Source of the DNA: DAIRDK01 sp035403225
Lineage (GTDB): Bacteria; Bacteroidota; Bacteroidia; Bacteroidales; FEN-979
DNA length: 64,000 nucleotides
Direction of reading: 5' to 3'
NCBI GenBank assembly: GCA_035403225.1
Contig: DAONET010000010.1
Span: 7,798-71,797, forward strand
The notes under the pieces were generated by a model, which worked only from the letters and a program-made list of their open reading frames with translations, did not search any database and had not been told where the DNA came from. A program made the position numbers and the translations under genes. Positions 17,825 to 26,750 of this stretch are shown here, one piece after another. Numbering within the stretch: the stretch's first letter is position 1; each line of letters begins with the position of its first letter.

Positions 17825-19887
17825 CAGTTGATCACCGGTAGAAATGAATAATTCTTCGTGTACCACAGCATCTGTTCCGTGAAATCTTCCGGATATTCGA
17901 TTTTAATGTCTGCAATGGTATCGTTCTTCATCACGGGGACCAGCACCGGGTTGATGAATCCGGCATAGGGTGCGATATTCAGTTTCTTGTAGCGTTCCAG
18001 CACTTCCTTGTGAAGATCCTGGTCAACGACTACCGCATATTTCTCTATGAGTTCTTTCCCGGCCTTATAATCACCTTCTGATTTAATACGCTGAATTTCA
18101 GCCATCAGCTGTCCGAAGAGATCGCGGAGAGCATCGTAATCATTGATTTTAAAGTAGGTTTTACCATCGCGGACCACCTTTTCGATCACCTTCTTATCCT
18201 TTCCTTTTTCGTAGACCCAGGTAGCAATAAGTTTGCGGTCGCGCATGTGAGCCTGCTCGATATTCTTACCTGGCTGGATCCGGACGAGTTGCGTCATCAG
18301 TCCGTTACGGATAAAGCCGTCATATTCTGCCTTGCCTACCTCCATGTTGGGAACAAGCTTGAGTTCCATCATCATGGGATCCATGATATAATAGAGGGAG
18401 AACAAGTCGGCGCGGGCTTCTTCCAATGCCGAATGGTAGTTTTTCAGGGCATCGGGATTGGTGCCGGGAAGAAGTTGTCCCGAACCATGACCGAGGCATT
18501 CGTGCATGTCGGTGGTAAGGTTGCTGGCGAGGGAGCTGTATTGTTTAGACCGTTCAATCTCTTCCTTGCTGTAAGCGAACTCTTCCAGGAATCCGTTACC
18601 GACGGCAGACTGGTCGTAAGCATACGTGATATTTTCCATGGTCACCGATTTCGATCCGTGTTCTTTGCGGATCCATTCGGCATTGGGGAGGTTGATGCCG
18701 ATGGGCGTGGTAGGATCGCAGTCGCCACCCAGTTGAGCCACGGTGATGACTTTGGCCGACACGCCTTTGACTTCTTTCTTTTTGAAACGGGGATCGACGG
18801 GAGAATGATCTTCAAAATACTGGGCTTTGGAAGCAATGGCTTCGGTACGTTTGGTAGCTTCCACGTTTTTAAAGTCGACGACCGATTCCCAGGTGCCTTT
18901 CAACGCCATCGGGTCGCCATAGGTTTCAATGAACCCGTTCACATAGTCGACGCTTGACTTATTGTCATTCAACCACATGATATTGTAATCGTCCCAGGTA
19001 ACCAGGTCTCCGGTGCGATAGTAGCTGATCAGTTTTTCGATCCCGGCTTTCTGTTCCGGTGTTTCAGCGACGTTCATGGCTTTTTCCAGCCAGAAGATGA
19101 TCTTACTGATCGCCGGGCCATACATACCTTTTTCGGTCCAGGTTTTTTCCACTACACGTCCGTTTTCCTTTACCAATTTGGAATTGATGCCGTAGGACAC
19201 GCGGATATCGCGGCCGGCTTTCTGATCTGCTTTTTTCAGATCGGCATAATAGGTTTCCGCTTCCTTCTGGGTCACGCCTTCATAGAAGTTACAGGCCGAA
19301 GTCTGTACCATATCCATTGAGGGGTCAAGGTTCACGCGTTTAGGGGCCACTGTCGGGTCAAAGATCACTTTGGTGATAAAACTGTAGAATTCTTCGGGTT
19401 TCTGTCCTTTGGCTAATGGCAGACTGTCGGCCGGCACTGCCTTCAATACCGATTCAAAATAAGCCTGTGTCACCTCGGGGAAGAACTTATCCGTGGAGTA
19501 ATGATGATGAATACCGTTCGAGAACCATACCCGTTTCAGGTAAGTCGCCAGTTTCTGGAAGTCTTCCGAGTCCCTGTTCCCTTTATAATTATTATAGATC
19601 GATTCCAGGGTTTTTCTCACGACGAGGTTGTATTTGCAATTCTGATCGACCGTGATGTCTCTGCCGCAAAGAGCAGCCTGCGACAGGTAATAAAGCAGTT
19701 CTTTCTGTTTCAACGAAAGGTCTTCGAAACCGGGAATCTGGTAACGGAGGATTCTCACATCCGCGAACTGTTCTGTTTGCCATTTGAAGGAGGTTGTTTC
19801 GTCTTTCTTCTCCTTCTTTTGCCCGCCGGAGCAGGCTCCTATCAGTACACTCATTATCAAAATGATTGAAAAATTTAAAGGTTTCAT
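17824..19887 (-). CDS. Dipeptidyl peptidase III-like zinc peptidase (M49), lipoprotein
   Basis: Peptidase of 687 aa with a lipoprotein signal (IGACSGG, lipid Cys near residue 19), so anchored on the periplasmic or outer face of a membrane. The zinc motif is HECLGH (H462, E463, H467), the HEXXGH form that defines family M49, and the second zinc ligand lies in EEARAD at 489-494, 22 residues on. Long alpha-helical sequence surrounds it, and the length fits DPP III. Family members release dipeptides from the N-terminus of short peptides. Downstream are the coupled HAD hydrolase and M23 peptidase; upstream, 14 bp away, the ComB-like gene. Confidence 0.88.
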   Translation of the reverse strand: MKPLNFSIILIMSVLIGACSGGQKKEKKDETTSFKWQTEQFADVRILRYQIPGFEDLSLKQKELLYYLSQAALCGRDITVDQNCKYNLVVRKTLESIYNNYKGNRDSEDFQKLATYLKRVWFSNGIHHHYSTDKFFPEVTQAYFESVLKAVPADSLPLAKGQKPEEFYSFITKVIFDPTVAPKRVNLDPSMDMVQTSACNFYEGVTQKEAETYYADLKKADQKAGRDIRVSYGINSKLVKENGRVVEKTWTEKGMYGPAISKIIFWLEKAMNVAETPEQKAGIEKLISYYRTGDLVTWDDYNIMWLNDNKSSVDYVNGFIETYGDPMALKGTWESVVDFKNVEATKRTEAIASKAQYFEDHSPVDPRFKKKEVKGVSAKVITVAQLGGDCDPTTPIGINLPNAEWIRKEHGSKSVTMENITYAYDQSAVGNGFLEEFAYSKEEIERSKQYSSLASNLTTDMHECLGHGSGQLLPGTNPDALKNYHSALEEARADLFSLYYIMDPMMMELKLVPNMEVGKAEYDGFIRNGLMTQLVRIQPGKNIEQAHMRDRKLIATWVYEKGKDKKVIEKVVRDGKTYFKINDYDALRDLFGQLMAEIQRIKSEGDYKAGKELIEKYAVVVDQDLHKEVLERYKKLNIAPYAGFINPVLVPVMKNDTIADIKIEYPEDFTEQMLWYTKNYSFLPVIN

Positions 19888-19901
19888 AGGTGTTGTGTTG
19901 T

Positions 19902-20639
19902 TTATGGATTCATATTGATGATTTCAGAACCTTTTAACACGGGAACGACGGTAGTTGTATCCCGTTGAAACGAATAAGGGATCACGTCATCGAGTCCCAG
20001 GAGTTTCAACCGTTGGTAATGCATGGCTTTCCGGATGTACCCCGACATATCCGTGTCGGCAACGCGAAAGAGGTCCATAGCGGCTTTTGCTGCATCGCAG
20101 AAGGTATAGAAGCCGGGAACTTTCAGCAGTTCTTCCGAGAGGGCTCCGGCAAAGAGGGTATCCTCCAGGCAGAATTTGTTTTTCCATCCCGAACAGAGGA
20201 TCACGACATTCCGTTCCTGTGAGGTCAGCCAATCCTTCAGTGCCGATATATTATTGAAACAGCCGATGGCGACAGGCGCTCTTGAGCGGGCTACTTCCAG
20301 AGCACGGGTTCCGTTGGTGGTACAGTACACCACGGTTTGGCCGGCCACCCTCTCGCGGGTGAAGCTGAAAGCGGAGTTCCCGAAATCGGCAAAATCAAGT
20401 TTTTTCCCGTCTTGCTCGGAAGCCACCAGGAACCCTTCCTCTTTTTTCCGGCGGGCTTCCTCCAGGGAGGCTACCGGAACGATCGATGCGACACCGTTCA
20501 TGAAAGCATAACAGATCGACGTGGTGGCACGCAATATATCCACGAGCACCACAATGCATTCTCCCTGTGTCAGGATATCTCCGAATAACCTGGGTGTCAG
20601 GCAAACCTCAATGCTGTATTTTCCTTGTTCTTCCGCCAT
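19902..20639 (-). CDS. 2-phosphosulfolactate phosphatase family protein (ComB-like)
   Basis: Protein of 245 aa of the ComB family, Mg-dependent acid phosphatases that make sulfolactate in coenzyme M synthesis in methanogens. Seen are the core motifs VVLVDILRATTSICYAF near residue 30, FGNSAFSF, YCTTNGTRALE (about 125) and CSGWKNKFCLEDTLFAG with its conserved acidic residue. Many bacteria without coenzyme M carry this family, and none of the other coenzyme M genes is seen here, so the true substrate is open. It sits 6 bp after the leucine-rich-repeat gene and 14 bp before the DPP III gene. Confidence 0.85.
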   Translation of the reverse strand: MAEEQGKYSIEVCLTPRLFGDILTQGECIVVLVDILRATTSICYAFMNGVASIVPVASLEEARRKKEEGFLVASEQDGKKLDFADFGNSAFSFTRERVAGQTVVYCTTNGTRALEVARSRAPVAIGCFNNISALKDWLTSQERNVVILCSGWKNKFCLEDTLFAGALSEELLKVPGFYTFCDAAKAAMDLFRVADTDMSGYIRKAMHYQRLKLLGLDDVIPYSFQRDTTTVVPVLKGSEIINMNP

Positions 20640-20645
20640 AACGGA

Positions 20646-23195
20646 TCAATAATAAACCACTTCACATCCCGGATGTTTCAGGCGAAAAGCCGCCACTTTC
20701 TTTTCCGAGATCTTCGTATTAAATATCTTAATGGATTTCAGTTCAGGTAACTTGTCGAGTACATCAAGGCTGCTGATTCGGGTGTTGTACAGATCCACCA
20801 CGGTGAGGCTCTTCATGAGGGCGATGTACTTCAGCGATTTGACGGGCGTTCCCGAGAGTTTCAGCACCTGAAGGTTCACCAGATTCATGATGGGTTGCAG
20901 GTCCTCCACCTGGGTGTTTTCAAAATCCAGTTCTTTCAACTGGGTCAGACCACCCAGCGGAGACAGATCGACGATCGGGTTTTTCGGGAACCCGAGGGTG
21001 GTGATCCAGTTCATCTGCCGCAATGGTTCCAGGGTAGTCACCCGGGTATCGGAGAACCGGAGCTCTTTCAGGCGGCTGAGATAAAGCACCGGCTGAAGGA
21101 AGACGATGCCCGGATTCTGATTAATGACCAGCGATTCAAGCCCGGCGATCTTCTGCAGCCCGAATTTATCAGGGTCGCCGGTCAGCCCGGCCTGTTTCAG
21201 CAATGCTTCGCGCCAATTACCGTCGAGACTTTCCCACCATGATTTATTCTCAAACGTCTGGAACACAAACCGGCAATCGGGATGTTTATCGATGAAAGCA
21301 TTTCCGTCTGCCAGCAGAAGCCCTGTGTTATCGGCGCGGACCATTTCAAGTGTCTCCAGCCCGTTCACGGCTTCGAGACTCTTCACCGCGGTGTTGTCGA
21401 GCAGTAATGTTGTCAGATGGAAATGATCTTTGAGCGGGTCGAGCGACTCCACTTTGGTGTTGGAAATATCGAGATAGCGGAGCATATCCAGGTCTGTCAG
21501 CGGAGTGAGATCCGCGACGGAGGTATAGGCGCAGCGCAGCTTTGACAAGAGGGGTAGTTGCACCAGGGGGTCAAGCGTGTTGATCACTTCACGGCCTTCG
21601 ATGTTGATGCTGTCGATCGTCATCAGGGCGTGCAGTTGCTCTTTGGCAGGAGGATCATTGATGGTACCATAGGTGGAAAAGACTTTTTTCCATTCGAACG
21701 GCATCCGGTCCCACCAAGCATTAAGCTCAGCCGTTGCAAAGATCACGACCACTCCGGGGTGTCCCAGCATATAACTCACCGCACCGGACTTACCGATGCT
21801 GGTGTTATCACAGTAAACCGACTGCAATGTCGTCAGGGTTTCCAGGGGCGTCAGCGTCTTGACGGGAGTCTTATTAAACCATATCTTCACCAGTGATTTC
21901 AGGTCTTTCAGCGGACTGATATCGGCGACGCCTGTCTCTGAGAAGTCGAGCATCGTCAGGGTAGTCATACCGGCCAGGGGAGCCAGGTCATTCACTCCGG
22001 TGGCAGAGAGCCTGAGTTCTTTCAGACCGGTCAAACCGGTGAGAGGCGACAGGTCGGCTACCTGTGTTGCGCCGATATCCAATGTTTCCAGCGCCGGAAA
22101 GTAAGCAATGGTCGAGAGGTCAGAAAACGGTGTCCCGGCCAGGTTCAGGTCCTTGATATGGGTGCAGTACCGAAGTGGTTCCAGAGTATTCACCTGAGTA
22201 TTCGAGCAGTTCAGCGATACCAGTGAATTCAGGTTACGGAGCGGCATGAGGTCGCTGACACCGGTATTGGAGATGTTCAGGGAAACGAGTGAGGAGAGCT
22301 TAGACAGCGGGGTGAGATCGGTGATGGAGGTATTGCCCGACAGATCCAGCTCTTTACTATCGACGATCTTCAGAAACAGTCCGTATATCCTGGAGTCGGT
22401 GAGGCGGACAGGTAAGTCGTCCACGATGGCGACGGTATCGTTAAAATGGCTGACGGAAGAGAGCGGCAGTCCTTCTTTCACCCGGAGGTCTTTCCCGAAG
22501 ATGGATTTCCATTCGGCCGGCAGGCCGTTCCACCAGTTCCGGAGGTCTTCCTTCTCATTCAGTTTCGTCGTATAGATGCTGACGATTTTCAGTTCCTGTT
22601 TGCTGTCGTCGTAATTGATCTCGAAATAACGTACTTTATTGGAGTTAACGGAGTCGCCGTCGACAGTGATTCCGGAGAGGTTGCGGTTAGCGGTGATGAA
22701 GAAGTAGGTCTGCTGGTCGATGTTGGTTTTCACATCCACATTCTGGACCTGGTACGAGAAGCGGGCCCTGCGGAAGAAGAAATCCACGTCGCTGAGGTAA
22801 GCCTGTACATCTTTGTAAAGTGGCACCAACCGATGATCATCGAGGTCATCTTCGATCTGCACTTTATCATTCCAGAAGAACTTCTGGTAGCTGTTGTTGA
22901 CAATGATCTCTTTTTCCTTGACAGGATTTGATTTGCTGGCCAGGAAGTTCAGGGTGTTTTCGTAGAACTTTACGATCTGTTCCGCCTGTTGACGGTATAC
23001 ATCCATTTGTTCCGCCGGGATGGAAGAAGCCTTCGACGGAGGCTCCTGTACTTTTGCCTTCTGGTTGGAAGCGGCCGGTTTTTTCTGGCCGGCCGTTCCG
23101 TTTTTATTTCTGGTCTGGGCAGGCGATGGTCCGCAAACAGCCAGTGCCAACAGCACCAGGAATACCAGTCGTGCGATGGTTTTCAGATCATTCAT
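20646..23195 (-). CDS. Secreted leucine-rich-repeat protein with repeated WW-modules
   Basis: Exported protein of 849 aa with an N-terminal signal (LVFLVLLALAVCG) and a Lys/Ala/Gln-rich linker to about residue 60. Residues about 60-225 are a globular region of unknown fold. From about 280 on, there are 22-residue internalin-like repeats (pattern LxxLxxLxxLxxLxLSxTxVxDLxPL). The repeats come in three blocks, each introduced by a Trp-rich segment: WWNGLPAEWKSIF, WWDRMPFEWKKVF and WWESLDGNWREAL. No sorting domain or anchor is visible at the C-terminus. The start overlaps the upstream gene by 8 bp. Likely a binding scaffold on the cell surface or in the periplasm; ligand unknown. Confidence 0.75.
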   Translation of the reverse strand: MNDLKTIARLVFLVLLALAVCGPSPAQTRNKNGTAGQKKPAASNQKAKVQEPPSKASSIPAEQMDVYRQQAEQIVKFYENTLNFLASKSNPVKEKEIIVNNSYQKFFWNDKVQIEDDLDDHRLVPLYKDVQAYLSDVDFFFRRARFSYQVQNVDVKTNIDQQTYFFITANRNLSGITVDGDSVNSNKVRYFEINYDDSKQELKIVSIYTTKLNEKEDLRNWWNGLPAEWKSIFGKDLRVKEGLPLSSVSHFNDTVAIVDDLPVRLTDSRIYGLFLKIVDSKELDLSGNTSITDLTPLSKLSSLVSLNISNTGVSDLMPLRNLNSLVSLNCSNTQVNTLEPLRYCTHIKDLNLAGTPFSDLSTIAYFPALETLDIGATQVADLSPLTGLTGLKELRLSATGVNDLAPLAGMTTLTMLDFSETGVADISPLKDLKSLVKIWFNKTPVKTLTPLETLTTLQSVYCDNTSIGKSGAVSYMLGHPGVVVIFATAELNAWWDRMPFEWKKVFSTYGTINDPPAKEQLHALMTIDSINIEGREVINTLDPLVQLPLLSKLRCAYTSVADLTPLTDLDMLRYLDISNTKVESLDPLKDHFHLTTLLLDNTAVKSLEAVNGLETLEMVRADNTGLLLADGNAFIDKHPDCRFVFQTFENKSWWESLDGNWREALLKQAGLTGDPDKFGLQKIAGLESLVINQNPGIVFLQPVLYLSRLKELRFSDTRVTTLEPLRQMNWITTLGFPKNPIVDLSPLGGLTQLKELDFENTQVEDLQPIMNLVNLQVLKLSGTPVKSLKYIALMKSLTVVDLYNTRISSLDVLDKLPELKSIKIFNTKISEKKVAAFRLKHPGCEVVYY

Positions 23196-24024
23196 CGTGT
23201 GTATAATTTCTGATTATCTCCTTTTGTTCAGCATCGGTGATCCTGACCATATTCGATATCAGCCATCCTGAGTTCATACTGTTCCGGTTAAAGTACGAAA
23301 CTTCGAAATACCAATGAGGCACCTGGAAGAAATGGAACTTGACATTGCTGACCGACTGAAACTTCAGGTCGCCTGTTTTAACGCCTTCGATGAAAAGGGT
23401 CAGCATATCGGGCCGGTAATTCTTCTCCAGGTAATAATCCACGTTCTGCGGATTATCAAAAGCCTTGTGGATGTTCATGAAATCAAGTTCATGGCTCATG
23501 GGATGGAGGAAGTATGTCTGGTTGACAGTATCGGTCACATGAGGGAAGAACTGTTCCCATGGTGGAAAATAGACATTCGAGATCACCCATTTGTACCCCA
23601 GGTTTTCGTGTTCGAGGCGCAGGTAAAGGATCACGTTCTGTCTTTCTTTTTTGTAAGTAAAGACAGCATTCACTTCGGCGAACCATTTGTCGCCGTGAAA
23701 ATCAAGGTAACGGGGGGCCGATTTACTGGTCACTTCGAGGACAAAGGCATCCCGGACGTCATTATTAACCGGACCGTTGTTATCGAACAGGATACCGAGA
23801 TATTTCTTACGCATCTTGATATCGCGGTACCCGGCGTCGCCCTGGTAAAAACGTTTCCCGGTCACATCTTCTTCGCCATTGAACCGGCGGAAGAACTGGT
23901 TCACTTGTTTGGTCTGCGCATAGAGGTTTGATTCATCACCGGTAAATGAGCCGATCGAGCCTTGCGAGAAAACGAAAAACGGCATTAAAACCAATGCCGT
24001 TGTAATAATCTTTCTGGTTATCAT
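23188..24024 (-). CDS. Exported protein of unknown function
   Basis: Protein of 278 aa with a clear signal peptide (KIITTALVLMPFFVFSQ). I recognise no family. Residues about 35-150 look like a compact alpha/beta domain: helix TKQVNQFFRRFNGEEDVTGKRFYQ, then strands YLDFHGDKWFAEVNAVFTYK, NVILYLRLE and YKWVISNVYF. The C-terminal third is aromatic-rich (VPHWYFEVSYFNRN). It overlaps the leucine-rich-repeat gene by 8 bp and follows the next exported protein by 4 bp, so it belongs to a tight cluster of four secreted proteins that probably work together. Confidence 0.6.
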   Translation of the reverse strand: MITRKIITTALVLMPFFVFSQGSIGSFTGDESNLYAQTKQVNQFFRRFNGEEDVTGKRFYQGDAGYRDIKMRKKYLGILFDNNGPVNNDVRDAFVLEVTSKSAPRYLDFHGDKWFAEVNAVFTYKKERQNVILYLRLEHENLGYKWVISNVYFPPWEQFFPHVTDTVNQTYFLHPMSHELDFMNIHKAFDNPQNVDYYLEKNYRPDMLTLFIEGVKTGDLKFQSVSNVKFHFFQVPHWYFEVSYFNRNSMNSGWLISNMVRITDAEQKEIIRNYTHDE

Positions 24025-24028
24025 TCTT

Positions 24029-24610
24029 TTATTTACTGGTTTCTTTAACTCTGATATCTCCCAGCAGGACGTCCCAAAAACCGATCAGTCGACCGCCTAT
24101 TTGTGTTTCTTTTCGTTTCACATAGACGGTGATGTCTTTTTTGGTGGTATCCTCATACACCAGGCCTTTTTCAGCATCGAAGCCCTGGAAGCGCTGAAAG
24201 ATGGTGATCACGCCCACATAGGTTCCGTCGGGTTGCCGTTCGAGGTCACTGACGTACTGGATCTTATACCAGTCAATAGTTACTTTATCATAATTCAGTT
24301 GCATCAGGCGATCGAAATATTCGCGTACCTGGAAATAGGATACATCGGGGCGGGAAAGGGAAGAAACGCCGATCTCGCTGTTGGGCATGAAGAGTTCCAC
24401 GGCCCGTTCGATGACCCGCTGAGCCTCAGACCATTGGGTTTTCTTGTCCCCGATGATACTGATATATTTACTGAGGTCTCGTACTTTTTCGAGTGCAAGG
24501 CTGTCGATGGCCTGTTTCCGCTGCGGCGAGAGGTTATCCCCCGGGTCCTGTGCAGCAAGTCCCGATCCGATCAGGATCAGGACGAAGAAAATACCGATTG
24601 TTTTTTTCAT
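24029..24610 (-). CDS. Exported protein of unknown function
   Basis: Protein of 193 aa with a signal peptide ending near GLAAQ. The mature part has a helical segment (VRDLSKYISIIGDKKTQWSEAQRVIERAVELF) followed by strands (VTIDWYKIQYVSDLE, TYVGVITIFQRF, DITVYVKRKE), ending LLGDIRVKETSK. This helix-then-curved-sheet order recalls NTF2-like folds and parallels the N-terminal regions of the two downstream cluster proteins, but that is inference by eye. The gaps to its neighbours are 4 and 5 bp. No catalytic motif is seen. Confidence 0.6.
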   Translation of the reverse strand: MKKTIGIFFVLILIGSGLAAQDPGDNLSPQRKQAIDSLALEKVRDLSKYISIIGDKKTQWSEAQRVIERAVELFMPNSEIGVSSLSRPDVSYFQVREYFDRLMQLNYDKVTIDWYKIQYVSDLERQPDGTYVGVITIFQRFQGFDAEKGLVYEDTTKKDITVYVKRKETQIGGRLIGFWDVLLGDIRVKETSK

Positions 24611-24615
24611 ACCGG

Positions 24616-25434
24616 TTACTTTTTGATGAGGTCAAGTTCTTTGATCTTTCCGGAGCCGTCAAGCTGGTAGGAATCCACTGCATTCCGGTTAGCTTTCTGG
24701 TCCTTGCAGAAATTCAGGTAATTCTTGATCGTCGTAGGTTTGTCGTAATCCACGATGGACCCTTCTTTGCTGATGATGATCAGCACCGGGGTATCTTCGG
24801 ATGCAAAGAATTTGGAGATCGTGGACTGGATCAGGGAATTAGCCTGGTTGAGGTTGCCTGATTTGGCATTATCGACGACAGACTGGAACGATTTTTCGAG
24901 TTGAGAGGTGATAGATCCGCCCGACAGGGTTTCGCGCATATCGGCGATTTTCTTTTCCAGGCGTCCCATCAGTTCGGCAATCTCGCTGTCGTTGACTTCC
25001 ATGGCCTTGATCTTGTTGAGTTCCTGTTCGAGTTCATCGGCAGAAAGCCCTTCTTTATTAACCAGGAGATCGTACAGCTTCGCCCTCGCGGTAGCGATCT
25101 GTTGTTGCTCCTTTTTCTGTTTCTCGGCATTCACTGCTTTGACTTTTTGCTGAGCCTGAATGATCAGATTATTTAATTCGGGATCATCAAAGTTTTTGCT
25201 GATGGCTTCACTGATCACCTTTTCCTGATCTTCGAGGGTCAGTTTCGAAGTACCATTGGCAATCTCGGTCAGTTGTTTTTTGTACATTTCAATCTGGGCC
25301 TTGCGTTCTTTCCGCGTCATTTTGCCCGTATTCTTATTACAGCTTTCCATTCCGACTGCCACCAGGGCTGCCATGAGAATGATCATCACGGTATTCCAGT
25401 GGATAGATTTCATTTTACTTATGATCTGCGTCAT
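24616..25434 (-). CDS. Exported coiled-coil protein, possible lipoprotein
   Basis: First gene of the four-gene secreted cluster, 272 aa. A hydrophobic N-terminal segment (VMIILMAALVAVGMESC) may be a weak lipobox with Cys at about 32. The ATG at 25413 (MKSIHW) is an equally good start. Residues about 35-170 are highly charged and helical, with Glu, Lys and Gln runs consistent with a coiled coil (KQKKEQQQIATARAKLYDLL, MGRLEKKIADMRE). The C-terminal 80 residues (LIQSTISKFFASEDTPVLIIISKEG onward) look globular. No known family. It lies 66 bp downstream of gcvT on the same strand. Confidence 0.6.
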   Translation of the reverse strand: MTQIISKMKSIHWNTVMIILMAALVAVGMESCNKNTGKMTRKERKAQIEMYKKQLTEIANGTSKLTLEDQEKVISEAISKNFDDPELNNLIIQAQQKVKAVNAEKQKKEQQQIATARAKLYDLLVNKEGLSADELEQELNKIKAMEVNDSEIAELMGRLEKKIADMRETLSGGSITSQLEKSFQSVVDNAKSGNLNQANSLIQSTISKFFASEDTPVLIIISKEGSIVDYDKPTTIKNYLNFCKDQKANRNAVDSYQLDGSGKIKELDLIKK

Positions 25435-25500
25435 ATGGCCGTTTTTGATAAATGGTTAATAATCATTGTTTCTTACGAAAGAGATCTGTTTGCAGGTCCC

Positions 25501-26589
25501 TTACGCTTTATAGAACGGGAATTTTACCACTTTAGCGCGTAACGATTTATCGCGGATGCTGATTAAAATTTCAGAGCCTTCTTTGCTAAGGGCAATGGGG
25601 ACATAACCCATGCCGACGGGAATTTTCACCGACGGGCCCATGGTTCCCGAGGTCACTTCGCCGATTTTGTTTCCCTCTGCATCTACGATAGGATAGCCGT
25701 GACGGGGGATTCCTTTATCGATCATTTCGAAACCGACCAGTTTCCGGGTCACGCCTTCGGTTTTCTGTTTCAGTAAAGCAGCCTTGTTGATAAACTCTTT
25801 GGCATCGTTGAATTTCGTGATCCAACCCAGTCCGGCTTCGATGGGAGAAGTGGTGTCGTTGATATCATTTCCATAGAGGCAGAATCCCATTTCGAGACGG
25901 AGGGTATCGCGGGCGCCCAGTCCGATCGGTTTGATGCCGAATTCAGCACCGGCTTCGTACACCGCTTTCCAGATCACCGGTGCATCTTCATTGGCGAAGT
26001 AGATCTCGCAGCCGCCTGCTCCGGTGTAACCCGTAGTGGAAAGGATGACATCCTTTACGCCGGCGAAAGTAACTTTTTTGAAGGTGTAGTATTCCATATC
26101 GGTGATGGGGGTGTCGGTCAGCTTCTGCATGGCTTTCAGCGCCAGCGGTCCCTGGATCGCCAGCTGGGAGATCTCGTCGGAAGCGTTGTACAGTACGGCG
26201 CCCATTTTATTCTGGCTGTTGCACCATGCCCAGTCTTTATCGATGTTAGCTGCATTGACCACCAGCAGGTAGGTTTCAGCGTTGATACGATATACCAGCA
26301 GGTCATCGACGATGCCGCCTTTATCGTTAGGGAAGCAAGAGTATTGCACCTTTCCGTCAGTGAGTTTTGAGGCATCGTTGGAAGTAACCCATTGAATAAA
26401 ATCAAGGGCCTTCGGTCCTTTCACCCAGAATTCACCCATGTGTGACACATCGAATACGCCAACGCCATTGCGTACGGTTTCGTGTTCGGCATTCACTCCT
26501 TCATACTGAACGGGCATGTAGAATCCTGCAAACGGGACCATCTTTGCTCCCATTGCTTCATGAAATTTTGTAAAGGCAGTCTGCTTCAT
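25501..26589 (-). CDS. gcvT: Aminomethyltransferase, glycine cleavage T protein
   Basis: Tetrahydrofolate-dependent T protein that releases ammonia and makes methylene-THF from the aminomethyl group carried on H protein. It has 362 aa, as normal. N-terminal [29 protein letters not shown] and [16 protein letters not shown] are characteristic, with the folate-pocket [16 protein letters not shown] and the late [17 protein letters not shown]. The family Asp near the N-terminal VFDVSHMGE is kept. A -7 box on this strand lies at 26670-26663, giving a leader of about 70 nt; no glycine-riboswitch sequence is evident there. The other glycine-cleavage genes are not in the window. Confidence 0.95.
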   Translation of the reverse strand: MKQTAFTKFHEAMGAKMVPFAGFYMPVQYEGVNAEHETVRNGVGVFDVSHMGEFWVKGPKALDFIQWVTSNDASKLTDGKVQYSCFPNDKGGIVDDLLVYRINAETYLLVVNAANIDKDWAWCNSQNKMGAVLYNASDEISQLAIQGPLALKAMQKLTDTPITDMEYYTFKKVTFAGVKDVILSTTGYTGAGGCEIYFANEDAPVIWKAVYEAGAEFGIKPIGLGARDTLRLEMGFCLYGNDINDTTSPIEAGLGWITKFNDAKEFINKAALLKQKTEGVTRKLVGFEMIDKGIPRHGYPIVDAEGNKIGEVTSGTMGPSVKIPVGMGYVPIALSKEGSEILISIRDKSLRAKVVKFPFYKA

Positions 26590-26662
26590 ATTGAAATCAT
26601 TTTATTGTTTACTTAACAAAAATTGTCGCAGTATATTTTTCTGATATCTGCAAATAACGGTC

Positions 26663-26670
26663 CAAAGTTA
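26663..26670 (-). promoter_or_regulatory. -7 box (TAacTTTG) for gcvT
   Basis: CAAAGTTA on the plus strand, i.e. TAACTTTG on the minus strand, 73 bp before the gcvT ATG. The same octamer on the plus strand at 26714-26721 serves miaA, so the two divergent promoters face outward with identical -7 boxes. Confidence 0.45.
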
Positions 26671-26713
26671 GAAAAAATTGTCCTTTCTTATCAGGTTGTT
26701 GATATTTGGGTGA

Positions 26714-26721
26714 TAACTTTG
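26714..26721 (+). promoter_or_regulatory. -7 box (TAacTTTG) for miaA
   Basis: TAACTTTG matches TAnnTTTG and ends 29 bp before the miaA ATG at 26751. No TTTG -33 element at the preferred spacing. Confidence 0.45.
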
Positions 26722-26750
26722 CGGCCTGAAGAAAGAACAAAATCAGACTC

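Noticed and set aside
26590..26662. Glycine riboswitch in the gcvT leader
   Set aside because: The leader is AT-rich and lacks the conserved GGAGAG and paired aptamer features; no riboswitch can be supported.
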